Positions 1 to 6,272 of a stretch of DNA of 9,273 nt are shown one piece after another. A model generated the notes under the pieces. The model was given only the letters and a program-made list of their open reading frames with translations. It did not search any database and was not told where the DNA came from. Location: the NCBI GenBank assembly GCA_030631415.1, contig DAOVLE010000210.1, positions 1-9,273 of the forward strand, given 5' to 3'. Numbering within the stretch: the stretch's first letter is position 1; every line of letters begins with the position of its first letter. Made by a program: the position numbers and the translations under genes. Source of the stretch: JAAEQG01 sp023133475. Lineage in GTDB: Bacteria; Planctomycetota; Phycisphaerae; UBA1845.

Positions 1-50
1 CACCGAAGGCGGCATGGCGGAACGGGGGGGCAAAGGCAACCACTCCAATA

Positions 51-68
51 CCCGGCATAAATGCCGGG
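51..68. repeat. Palindromic dispersed repeat, left copy
   Basis: CCCGGCATAAATGCCGGG is a near-perfect palindrome that can fold into a hairpin of 7-8 bp. Its reverse complement recurs with a single mismatch at 651-668, so the two copies face each other across the transposon remnant. The function is unknown; it looks like a short intergenic repeat of the kind scattered through planctomycete genomes. Confidence 0.7.
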
Positions 69-112
69 CCTAGCGCAAACCTGCCCCCACGAAATCCACA
101 CTATTCCGCATA

Positions 113-141
113 CGGGTTTACTGAATGTTTACTACAACGAT
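113..141 (+). repeat. Terminal inverted repeat, left
   Basis: The segment starts CGGGTTTACTGAATGTTTAC and matches the reverse complement of 516-542 with one substitution over about the first 21 bases. After a short gap both copies also end in CGAT. It marks the 3' end of the element relative to its transposase. Confidence 0.75.
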
Positions 142-154
142 GATTTCGAGCGTA

Positions 155-185
155 GCGCAACTCCCAACCCCGGCGGGGGTTGCGC
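155..185. repeat. Hairpin downstream of the transposase remnant
   Basis: GCGCAACTCCC (155-165) pairs with GGGGGTTGCGC (175-185), with one G-T wobble, around a nine-base loop. A second, shorter hairpin (GAGGGGT/ACCCCTC, 190-208) overlaps the transposase stop codon on the minus strand. Both could end transcription of the transposase, but neither has a run of T after it, so a rho-independent terminator call is weak. Confidence 0.5.
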
Positions 186-199
186 ATCGGAGGGGTGTA

Positions 200-527
200 T
201 TACCCCTCCTCGCTGCGCCAGCGGGAGAGGCTCAAAGCCTGGGCCAGCGATTTCTGGATGGCGTCCATCGCGAAAAGCGTGGTGGCCAGCCGGAGCGGAG
301 CCGGCGGATGCGACGATGGGTATACAAGCACCATCTCATAGATATGAAACAGCTTCTCAAGCAAGGCGTGCGTGGATAAGTTCAGGCCGGCATCGTGGAC
401 TTTTCTTGCGAAAGACACCAACCAACATCAACGCCAGCACACAGTAGAAGGCATGCACGCGAATCTTTTGGTCCGTCCAATGAAACATCTCGATGAAGGT
501 GGCAAAGTTTGTGGTATCGTAAGTAAA
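200..527 (-). pseudogene. IS1634-family transposase, fragment
   Basis: This is a broken transposase gene of the IS1634 family (DDE-type). Reading the minus strand from about 527, the first frame gives TFTYDTTNFATFI and then FHWTDQKIRVHAFYCVLAL MLV. Near position 421 the reading must shift to the frame that gives SFARKVHDAGLNLSTHALLE, continues through LFHIYEMVLVYP and ends in WRSEEG at a TAA at 200-202. In intact relatives the YDTTNF segment sits in the middle of the protein and the HWTDQKIRVHAFYC segment near its C-terminal end. Their direct junction therefore indicates an internal deletion, and the N-terminal half is absent too. With a deletion and a frameshift it cannot make active transposase. 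The family assignment is from memory of conserved peptides. Confidence 0.72.
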
Positions 528-542
528 CGTTCAGTAAACCCG
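516..542 (-). repeat. Terminal inverted repeat, right
   Basis: This is the partner of 113-141. Read on the minus strand it starts CGGGTTTACTGAACGTTTAC and runs straight into the YDTTNF-coding segment of the transposase. The normal 5' part of the gene is therefore missing between this terminal repeat and the surviving coding sequence. Confidence 0.72.
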
Positions 543-706
543 ATGATGCCAGCCATAGTAGGGCAATACGGATAGCAGGCTGTTGGGTCCCAGCCTTCCG
601 TTTTCGCAAGCTTCGGTGTAGCAGGAGGTTAGTTGTAAACTTCCGCCAAGCCAGGCATTTATGCCGGGTCAACCGCGAAAATCAGCGAGTTTTCGATTTT
701 TACTTC
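543..706. other. Intergenic stretch without a supported gene
   Basis: I see no gene here. The stretch contains a small hairpin (AGGCTG at 577-582 with CAGCCT at 591-596) and the right copy of the GGCATTTATGCC palindrome (651-668). Open frames on both strands are short and show no recognisable motif. It is probably degenerate intergenic DNA between the transposon remnant and the promoter region of the large RHS gene. Confidence 0.5.
651..668. repeat. Palindromic dispersed repeat, right copy
   Basis: CCAGGCATTTATGCCGGG is the inverted counterpart of 51-68 with one mismatch. The two copies enclose the transposon remnant, 44 bp from its left end and 108 bp from its right end. Confidence 0.65.
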
Positions 707-735
707 TTGCAATTGCGCTGTGTCCCTGTTATAAG
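707..735 (+). promoter_or_regulatory. Candidate sigma-70 promoter for the RHS gene
   Basis: TTGCAA (707-712) resembles a -35 box and TATAAG (730-735) a -10 box, with a 17-base spacer. The surrounding 690-770 stretch is visibly more AT-rich than the coding DNA. If used, the transcript would have a leader of about 140 bases before the ATG at 883; I see no obvious riboswitch or strong hairpin in that leader. Planctomycete promoters often fit the E. coli consensus poorly, so this is only a candidate. Confidence 0.4.
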
Positions 736-868
736 CAAGCAATCAAGTTATAGGGCTAACTGCGGCCTTTCTTATCCCGTAGCGACGCGAGAAACGGTCA
801 CGGTTCAAGTATGGCGGCAGCGCCGTGCTCCAGGTGCGGCACGGGTGCTGAGGTTGAGTGCACATATT

Positions 869-875
869 GAGGAGG
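869..875 (+). promoter_or_regulatory. Strong ribosome binding site of the RHS gene
   Basis: GAGGAGG lies seven bases upstream of the ATG at 883. It is an almost ideal Shine-Dalgarno sequence and decides this start. The protein then begins with a plausible signal peptide, which supports the choice. Confidence 0.8.
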
Positions 876-882
876 CTGTGGC

Positions 883-3800
883 ATGTTCAGACCGAACATC
901 ATCCGGAAAGTGTTAACCGTCAGCGGTATTCTGTTGGCGTATGCAGGTTCGGAGGCCATGGGTCAAACGTCGGCGTGGAGCCTGTGCTCGTCCACCGGGC
1001 CCAGCGCTCGCCACGCACACAGCATGGCGTATGACAGTGCCCGCGGAAAGGTCGTGCTGTTCGGAGGGCAAGCCGGCAGCACCGCCCTGGGCGACACCTG
1101 GGAATGGGGCGGCAGTGAGTGGACGCAGCGCGACGTTCCAGGCCCCAGCGCGCGCTACGACTCGGCCATGGCCTACGACAGTGCCCGCCAAGTGGTCGTC
1201 CTGTTCGGCGGCAACGAGTCCCGCAGCAGGGCAGCGGATACCTGGGAGTGGGATGGCAAGGAGTGGAAGTCGCGCGGAATAGCCGGCCCCGGGTCACGCT
1301 GGGAGCACGCCATGGCCTACGACGCTCACCGCGGCGTGGTCGTCCTTTTCGGGGGGAAGGACAGCACCGGCGTGCTGCAAAACGACACCTGGGAATGGAA
1401 CGGCGGCACCTGGACGCAACGGCTGGGCCTTCCTACCCCACTGCCCACCCCCCGCGGGTACGCCGCCATGGCGTACGACGCCGATCGACAACGCATCGTC
1501 CTTTTCGGAGGGCACGATGCCGGCGGACTGTGCGGAGACACCTGGGAGTACGATGGCGTCAGTTGGACCGAGCGGTCCACGGGCGGCCCGAGCGCGCGCG
1601 ACGCCGCGGCCATGGCGTATGATAAGGCGCGTGACCTGACCGTGCTGTTCGGCGGGCACGACGGGAACTACAAGCAGGATACGTGGGCCTGGAACGGCAC
1701 GAATTGGACACAGCAGCCGGGCACTGGTCCGAGCGGGCGCTACAGCCACGGGCTGGTCTACAGCGGTAAAATCCTGCTGTTCGGCGGACTGGACAGCAGT
1801 GGAGAAGATCGGGAAACCTGGGATTACGGCGCAAACCTGACGCCGTTGGCGGCATGCTGTTTCGCCGACGGCTCTTGCCAGGACCTGGCGGAGGCGCATT
1901 GCCTGGGGGCTGGCTGCGTCAGTTGGCGCGAAGGGTACTCCTGCACCGTGGAACCGTGTGCCTCGCCGCCGCCGAGCCACGCATATTTCCTGGGCGATCA
2001 GCCGCTGTCCGGCTCCGCAGCCCATCAGGTCAACACGGCGACGGGCAACTTCCATTACAGCGAGACGGACTTCTCCATCGCCTCGCGCGGCTATCCGTTG
2101 GCCTTTACCCGCTACTACAACAGCATGGACCGCGCCACGGGGCCGGTGGGGATCGGGTGGCGGCACTCCTACCACATCGAACTCACCCTTCCCAACCCTC
2201 CCACTCACCCCTTCACGTCCGTGACCTGGGCCAATGGCCAAGTCACGTTCTGGGAGCCGGACGGGGACGACTGGAAACCGGCCACCAAAGACCTGCACGA
2301 TAAGCTCGAACACACCGGTGGCGAATGGATCGTCACGCGCACGAACCTCGATGTGTATCGCTTCGACAACATCGGACGCCTCGCGAGCATCGCCGACAAG
2401 AACTCCAACACCACGACGATCGCCTACGACCCGGTGCATACGCGGCAGGTTACTACCGTGACCGATCCAGCCAGCCGTGTGCTGGGCTTCAACTACGACG
2501 GGGACGGCCCGCTGACCAGCGTGACGGCGGGCTTCGTCGTGCCGCCGCGGGTCGTCCATTTCGCCTATACCAGCGGGCGACTGACGCGGGTCACGGACGT
2601 GCTGGGGCGGTACATCGACTATGGCTACGACACGAACGACTACCTGGCCACCGTCGAGGACCAGCGGGACGTCACCGTCATTACCAACACCTACGCCCCC
2701 GACGGGACGGGGCAGGTCATCGAATACAAGGATGGCAACGACAAGATAACGAAACTCCAGTATAGGGCCGGCGAGACCGAGATCACACGGTCGCTGGGCG
2801 CCCGGGACTTGCACTGGCTGCACAAATCTGAGATGGTCTACAAACGCCAGACGACCGGGCAGGACCCGCTCGGCCACGAGGTGGTGTACACCTACGATGA
2901 GAACTTCAACCGGGAATCCGCCACCGACCACAACGGGAACACGACGAATTACGCCTATGATGACCACGGGAATGTGACCTCGATCACCGCGCCGGACGAC
3001 CCAGCCGATCCGAACGACGGCGGAACAACGACGATCGAGTACACCGACTCGCGTTTCCCGTACCTGCCGACCCGCAAGACCGACGCCCTCGGGCATGTGA
3101 CGGAGTGGACGTACGACGCCCACGGCAATCGGCTGACCGCGAGACGCTACCTGACAGTGCCCCCCGCCACATCGTTCGTGGAGAAAGTCTGGACGTACAA
3201 CGGCTTCGGCCAGCCCCTGACCGAAACCGACCATCGCGGCAACACGCGGCAATGGCACTACACGGCGGAGGGCCTGCTCGACTACTCCATCGACAGGGCG
3301 GGAAACACCACCCGGTACGGCTACGACTCGCTCTGGCGGCGCATCTGGGTCACTGACGGACGCGGCAGCGTTGCGCAAGACCCCGATTTCACGACGGACT
3401 ACGTCTACGACGCCGCCGACCGTCTGACCCAGGCCACCGGCCCACCGGTGGGCGAATCGCCCCATCGCATCGTCCGGTGGTCCGGCTATGACGAGATCGG
3501 CAATCGGAAGTGGGCAACCAATGGCAATGGTTCCGGACCCGAGGATCCCAGCCACACCGCGACCTACGACTACGACGGGAACAGCAACCTACTCGCGGTG
3601 CATCAGCCGCTGGGGCGCATCACCCGCTACGCATACGACGACCTCGACCGCAAGGAGAAGATGGCCGACGCCAACGGCAACCTGGAAACTCAGTGCACGC
3701 AATACACTTACGACGACGCCAACCGGCTGACCGAGGTGCGCGACCCGGAGAACAACGTCTCGTCTTTCACCCGCGACGCGCACGGCAACGTGCTCACCGC

Positions 3801-6069
3801 GACCGATCCCTCCAGCATCACCATAACCTACGAATACGACAAGCTGCACCGCCGCACGTTGAAACGCGACGGCCTGGACCCACCCAACACCTGGCACACC
3901 GAGTACGACAAGCTGAGCCGCGTCACGCGCACCATTGATGCCACCGATCAGCCGACCCAGTTCACCTACGACACCCTCGGGCGGCTAACGGGGGTGCTGG
4001 ACGCCGCCGGCGGCAGCACAGCCTACACCTACGACACCAACGGCAACCTGCTTACGATCCTGGACGCCAACAGCCACACCATCAGCATCCGCCAGTACGA
4101 CGACCTGAATCGGCTGACTCGGGCTGAGGACGGCATTGGCAACTACTATACATATGGTTACGACGCCGTCAGCAATCAGACTTGGGTCCGCGATGCCAAC
4201 GATCAGCCCGCCGGGCCGACCACGACCCTGACATACGACGCGGAGAATCGCCGCACAGCCATAAGCTATCCCGACGGCACGTCGGTGACCTACATCCACG
4301 ACAACAACGGGAACCGGACGAGCATGACCGACCCGAACGGCACCAGCCTGTTCGGCTACGACGAGCTGAACCGGCTGGTCTCCACCGTGGACGCCTACGG
4401 CAAGCGGGTGGATTACGCATACGACCCGGGCGGCAACCGCATTCGGCTGACATATCCCGGCCTGCACCCCGGCGACCCCGGCAAAGAACTGACCTACGGC
4501 TACGACACAGCCAATCGCCTGACTTCCATCACCGACTGGGCCGACCGGGCCACGCAATACACCTACAACGGTCTGCGGGTGGCGACGGTCACGTTCCCCA
4601 ACGGCGTGCTGGAGACTCACGGCTACGACAACAGCGGGCGCCTGACGGGCCTGAACACCACGCTCGGCGAAACGCCGGTGCTGGGCTTCGAGTGGACCCG
4701 CGACGGCGTGGGTTCGCCCCTGACGTCGACCGAAACGAACACGCTCGCCCCGGTCATCCCGGCGCGGTTCGTCACCTATGAGTATGACAGCGACAACCGG
4801 CTGACCGAGTCCAGCGAGGGCACGTATGCGTACGACAACAACGGCAATCTCGTGTCGCGGACGATCAATAGTGAGACGACGGACTTCACCTACGACGACG
4901 AGGATCGCCTGACCTTGCAGACCACCGGCGGCATCGACTTCGTGGAGCACGTCTACGACGGCGACGGCAACCGCATCGCCCGCGTGGACAACGGCGTAGC
5001 CACCCGCTACGTGCTCGACTGCGGCCTGTCCCTGAGTAACGTACTGTGTGAGACCGATGTCGCTGGCAACGTCATCGCGTACTACATCCACGGCCCGACG
5101 CTAGTGGCCCGAATCGACGCCGGGAACACGCTGCGCTATTACCACACCAACGATCTGGGGAACGTCGTGGCCCTGACCAACGCAGCCGGGACTGTGGTGG
5201 ACCGCTACGCGTACGACCCCTTTGGCCTGCCCGCCGGCCACGAGGGTACGACGCCCAATCCCTTCACATTCGTCGGCGGTCTGGGCGTCATGGTCGAAAA
5301 CGACGGCCTGTACTTCATGCGGGCGCGGTTCTACGACCCGGATACGGGGCGGTTCCTGGGGAAGGACCCGGTGGAAGGGGCGTTGACCAACCCCCTTGAG
5401 CTGAACCGGTATGTGTACGGGTTGGACAATCCCGTCTTGCTGGTGGACCCCGATGGCGAGTTCTTTGGCTTCTTCCGAGCAATGGCAAAGAGAGCGCGTC
5501 GCGTCGCCAGAAACGTTGTCAAGCGCGTCGTCAAGCCCGTCGTCAGGTCCGTAATCCGAAGTCCGTTTACTCCCCCGATCGTGAAGCACGTAATCAAGAA
5601 GGCAGCGAGGACGGGCCGGCGGACTGTAAATGCAGCGAGGGTTGTGAAGCACGCGGTCAAAAGGGCCGGCAAGAAGCGGGTTAAGCAAACTGTCGCCTTC
5701 GCAAGAGAATACAAGCGGCGGCATGATAAAACCATGGCAGAAATCAAACGTCGGCATGATAGAAACATGGAGAAAATCGGGAGGGGCTTGAAGGCAGTAG
5801 CCGACAACGCCTCAGGCATAGGATTGCTCGTGTGGGCTGCGGTGTCTTTCACCCCGGGCAGCCCGATCCCCGGCCCTGCGGACATTGGTCTAGAAGGGGC
5901 CTACAAGCAAACGGGACCTGAGCAACATGTCTACACCGACATCTATTCGACTGACACGGGTAAGCTGAGCTGGGATGAACAGCACTATATGGACTTCGGG
6001 TCAGTCACGGCTATTCCCAAGAATACGTTTCATACTTCCTATCATGCAACTCCCTACGGTGGACCGTAG
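883..6069 (+). CDS. Secreted Kelch-RHS/YD-repeat protein with basic C-terminal tip
   Basis: This 1728-residue protein is probably exported and surface-attached. Residues 1-28 look like a signal peptide: basic MFRPNIIRK, hydrophobic VSGILLAYAG, likely cleavage near AMGQ. Residues about 38-320 form six Kelch-like repeats of about 48 residues (GPSAR..AMAYD..R..VVLFGG...DTWEW....W), likely a beta-propeller. A cysteine-rich linker follows (325-359, seven Cys, beginning CCFADGSC). From about 373 comes a DUF6531-like RHS start (NTATGNFHYSETDF, GIGWRHSY), then dozens of YD repeats, and the RHS core (DLGNVVALTN, YDPFG, RARFYDPDTGRF, DPDGE) ending at residue 1526. RHS repeats typically form a closed shell around the C-terminal region. 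The last 202 residues are very basic, contain an 11-residue tandem repeat (KRRHDKTMAEI, KRRHDRNMEKI) and a short hydrophobic stretch (GIGLLVWAAV), and match no toxin I recognise. Their GC falls sharply. The gene sits 203 bp before a secreted YD-containing gene. RHS/YD membership is certain; a toxin role is not. Confidence 0.93.
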   Translation: MFRPNIIRKVLTVSGILLAYAGSEAMGQTSAWSLCSSTGPSARHAHSMAYDSARGKVVLFGGQAGSTALGDTWEWGGSEWTQRDVPGPSARYDSAMAYDSARQVVVLFGGNESRSRAADTWEWDGKEWKSRGIAGPGSRWEHAMAYDAHRGVVVLFGGKDSTGVLQNDTWEWNGGTWTQRLGLPTPLPTPRGYAAMAYDADRQRIVLFGGHDAGGLCGDTWEYDGVSWTERSTGGPSARDAAAMAYDKARDLTVLFGGHDGNYKQDTWAWNGTNWTQQPGTGPSGRYSHGLVYSGKILLFGGLDSSGEDRETWDYGANLTPLAACCFADGSCQDLAEAHCLGAGCVSWREGYSCTVEPCASPPPSHAYFLGDQPLSGSAAHQVNTATGNFHYSETDFSIASRGYPLAFTRYYNSMDRATGPVGIGWRHSYHIELTLPNPPTHPFTSVTWANGQVTFWEPDGDDWKPATKDLHDKLEHTGGEWIVTRTNLDVYRFDNIGRLASIADKNSNTTTIAYDPVHTRQVTTVTDPASRVLGFNYDGDGPLTSVTAGFVVPPRVVHFAYTSGRLTRVTDVLGRYIDYGYDTNDYLATVEDQRDVTVITNTYAPDGTGQVIEYKDGNDKITKLQYRAGETEITRSLGARDLHWLHKSEMVYKRQTTGQDPLGHEVVYTYDENFNRESATDHNGNTTNYAYDDHGNVTSITAPDDPADPNDGGTTTIEYTDSRFPYLPTRKTDALGHVTEWTYDAHGNRLTARRYLTVPPATSFVEKVWTYNGFGQPLTETDHRGNTRQWHYTAEGLLDYSIDRAGNTTRYGYDSLWRRIWVTDGRGSVAQDPDFTTDYVYDAADRLTQATGPPVGESPHRIVRWSGYDEIGNRKWATNGNGSGPEDPSHTATYDYDGNSNLLAVHQPLGRITRYAYDDLDRKEKMADANGNLETQCTQYTYDDANRLTEVRDPENNVSSFTRDAHGNVLTATDPSSITITYEYDKLHRRTLKRDGLDPPNTWHTEYDKLSRVTRTIDATDQPTQFTYDTLGRLTGVLDAAGGSTAYTYDTNGNLLTILDANSHTISIRQYDDLNRLTRAEDGIGNYYTYGYDAVSNQTWVRDANDQPAGPTTTLTYDAENRRTAISYPDGTSVTYIHDNNGNRTSMTDPNGTSLFGYDELNRLVSTVDAYGKRVDYAYDPGGNRIRLTYPGLHPGDPGKELTYGYDTANRLTSITDWADRATQYTYNGLRVATVTFPNGVLETHGYDNSGRLTGLNTTLGETPVLGFEWTRDGVGSPLTSTETNTLAPVIPARFVTYEYDSDNRLTESSEGTYAYDNNGNLVSRTINSETTDFTYDDEDRLTLQTTGGIDFVEHVYDGDGNRIARVDNGVATRYVLDCGLSLSNVLCETDVAGNVIAYYIHGPTLVARIDAGNTLRYYHTNDLGNVVALTNAAGTVVDRYAYDPFGLPAGHEGTTPNPFTFVGGLGVMVENDGLYFMRARFYDPDTGRFLGKDPVEGALTNPLELNRYVYGLDNPVLLVDPDGEFFGFFRAMAKRARRVARNVVKRVVKPVVRSVIRSPFTPPIVKHVIKKAARTGRRTVNAARVVKHAVKRAGKKRVKQTVAFAREYKRRHDKTMAEIKRRHDRNMEKIGRGLKAVADNASGIGLLVWAAVSFTPGSPIPGPADIGLEGAYKQTGPEQHVYTDIYSTDTGKLSWDEQHYMDFGSVTAIPKNTFHTSYHATPYGGP
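5461..6069 (+). other. Variable C-terminal tip of the RHS protein
   Basis: This is the part of the gene after the conserved RHS end DPDGE (residues 1522-1526). Base composition changes here. A sample line in the core (5161-5220) has 41 G+C in 60, and one in the tip (5701-5760) has 28 in 60. Codons such as AAA, AGA and AAC become common. RHS and polymorphic-toxin genes characteristically swap their C-terminal tips, so the break fits replacement of the tip by recombination. The tip is rich in Lys and Arg for its first 110 residues (KRARRVARNVVKRVVKPVVR) and then becomes mixed and Tyr/His-rich, ending HATPYGGP. No nuclease, ADP-ribosyltransferase or deaminase motif stands out. Confidence 0.65.
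5713..5778 (+). repeat. 33-bp coding tandem repeat (2 units)
   Basis: Two adjacent 33-base units (5713-5745 and 5746-5778) encode KRRHDKTMAEI and KRRHDRNMEKI, residues 1611-1632 of the RHS protein. The 11-residue period with alternating charge suits an extended helix or coiled coil. The DNA copies have diverged at several bases, so this is not a recent duplication. Confidence 0.75.
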
Positions 6070-6080
6070 GTTGGCGGGTA

Positions 6081-6107
6081 GCATGGTCCACGTTTACGTG
6101 GCCATGC
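6081..6107. repeat. Hairpin repeat after the RHS gene, copy 1
   Basis: GCATGGTCCACG and CGTGGCCATGC pair around a TTTA loop with one bulged base, 12 bases after the RHS stop codon. A run of T is absent, so it is not a classic terminator, although it might stabilise or end the upstream transcript. A related hairpin lies at 6174-6197. Confidence 0.65.
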
Positions 6108-6173
6108 AGAGGGCAGATAACGTGATGGAAAGATCAAACGTGCCAGGGTTGTCCAGAACATTCTTACGCAATA

Positions 6174-6197
6174 CATGGCCACGCAAGCGTGGGCATG
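6174..6197. repeat. Hairpin repeat after the RHS gene, copy 2
   Basis: CATGGCCACGC pairs with GCGTGGGCATG around a very short loop. It shares the CATGG-CCACG...CGTGG-CATG design with 6081-6107, so the two form a repeat pair within the 203-bp gap between the two secreted-protein genes. It resembles intergenic repeats common in planctomycetes. Confidence 0.65.
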
Positions 6198-6260
6198 GCA
6201 CCCAGCAGGAGCTGGCAGCGCGATCGCTGGCGGCGCGAATCAGAGTAATCAACAGACCAC

Positions 6261-6265
6261 AGGAG
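6261..6265 (+). promoter_or_regulatory. Ribosome binding site of the second secreted gene
   Basis: AGGAG lies seven bases before the ATG at 6273. It fixes the start, which is also supported by the signal peptide that follows. I see no clear promoter in 6070-6260, so read-through from the RHS gene is possible. Confidence 0.7.
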
Positions 6266-6272
6266 CAAAGCC

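Larger units (their letters stand above)
113..542 (-). mobile_element. Internally deleted IS1634-like element
   Basis: This is the remnant of an insertion sequence. Its edges are inverted repeats sharing GGGTTTACTGAAYGTTTAC: the left one at 113-141 reads on the plus strand and the right one at 516-542 on the minus strand. Between them lies a piece of IS1634-type transposase on the minus strand (200-527). The element is about 430 bp, against well over 1.5 kb for intact relatives, so most of the transposase is gone. No convincing target-site duplication is visible next to the repeats. The family call rests on recognising the transposase peptides by eye. Such a remnant cannot move by itself but, having both ends, might be moved by a full-length relative elsewhere in the genome. 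Confidence 0.7.

Noticed and set aside
61..447. Plus-strand open frames at 61-447, 125-379 and 372-575
   Set aside because: They run across the inverted repeats and antisense to the transposase remnant; no motif or ribosome binding site supports them.
707..916. Small plus-strand frame just before the RHS gene
   Set aside because: It begins inside the candidate promoter, overlaps the RHS start and ribosome binding site, and has no recognisable content.
1294..3555. Long open frame (753 codons) on the minus strand, opposite the Kelch/RHS gene
   Set aside because: It is antisense to a protein with clear Kelch and RHS motifs. It is kept open by GC-rich, repetitive YD coding, is dominated by V, G and R without domains, and has no supporting start signal.
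3985..5091. Minus-strand open frame of 368 codons opposite the YD repeats
   Set aside because: It is the mirror of the repetitive TACGAC-type codons; its protein is a monotonous V/A/G/D string with no recognisable motif.
3000..5200. Apparent tandem DNA repeats (TACGAC and GGCAAC patterns)
   Set aside because: They reflect YD-repeat protein coding with biased codons, not a separate DNA repeat.
6070..6272. Possible immunity gene in the gap behind the RHS gene
   Set aside because: The only open frame here overlaps the RHS end in another frame and runs through both hairpin repeats; nothing supports translation.
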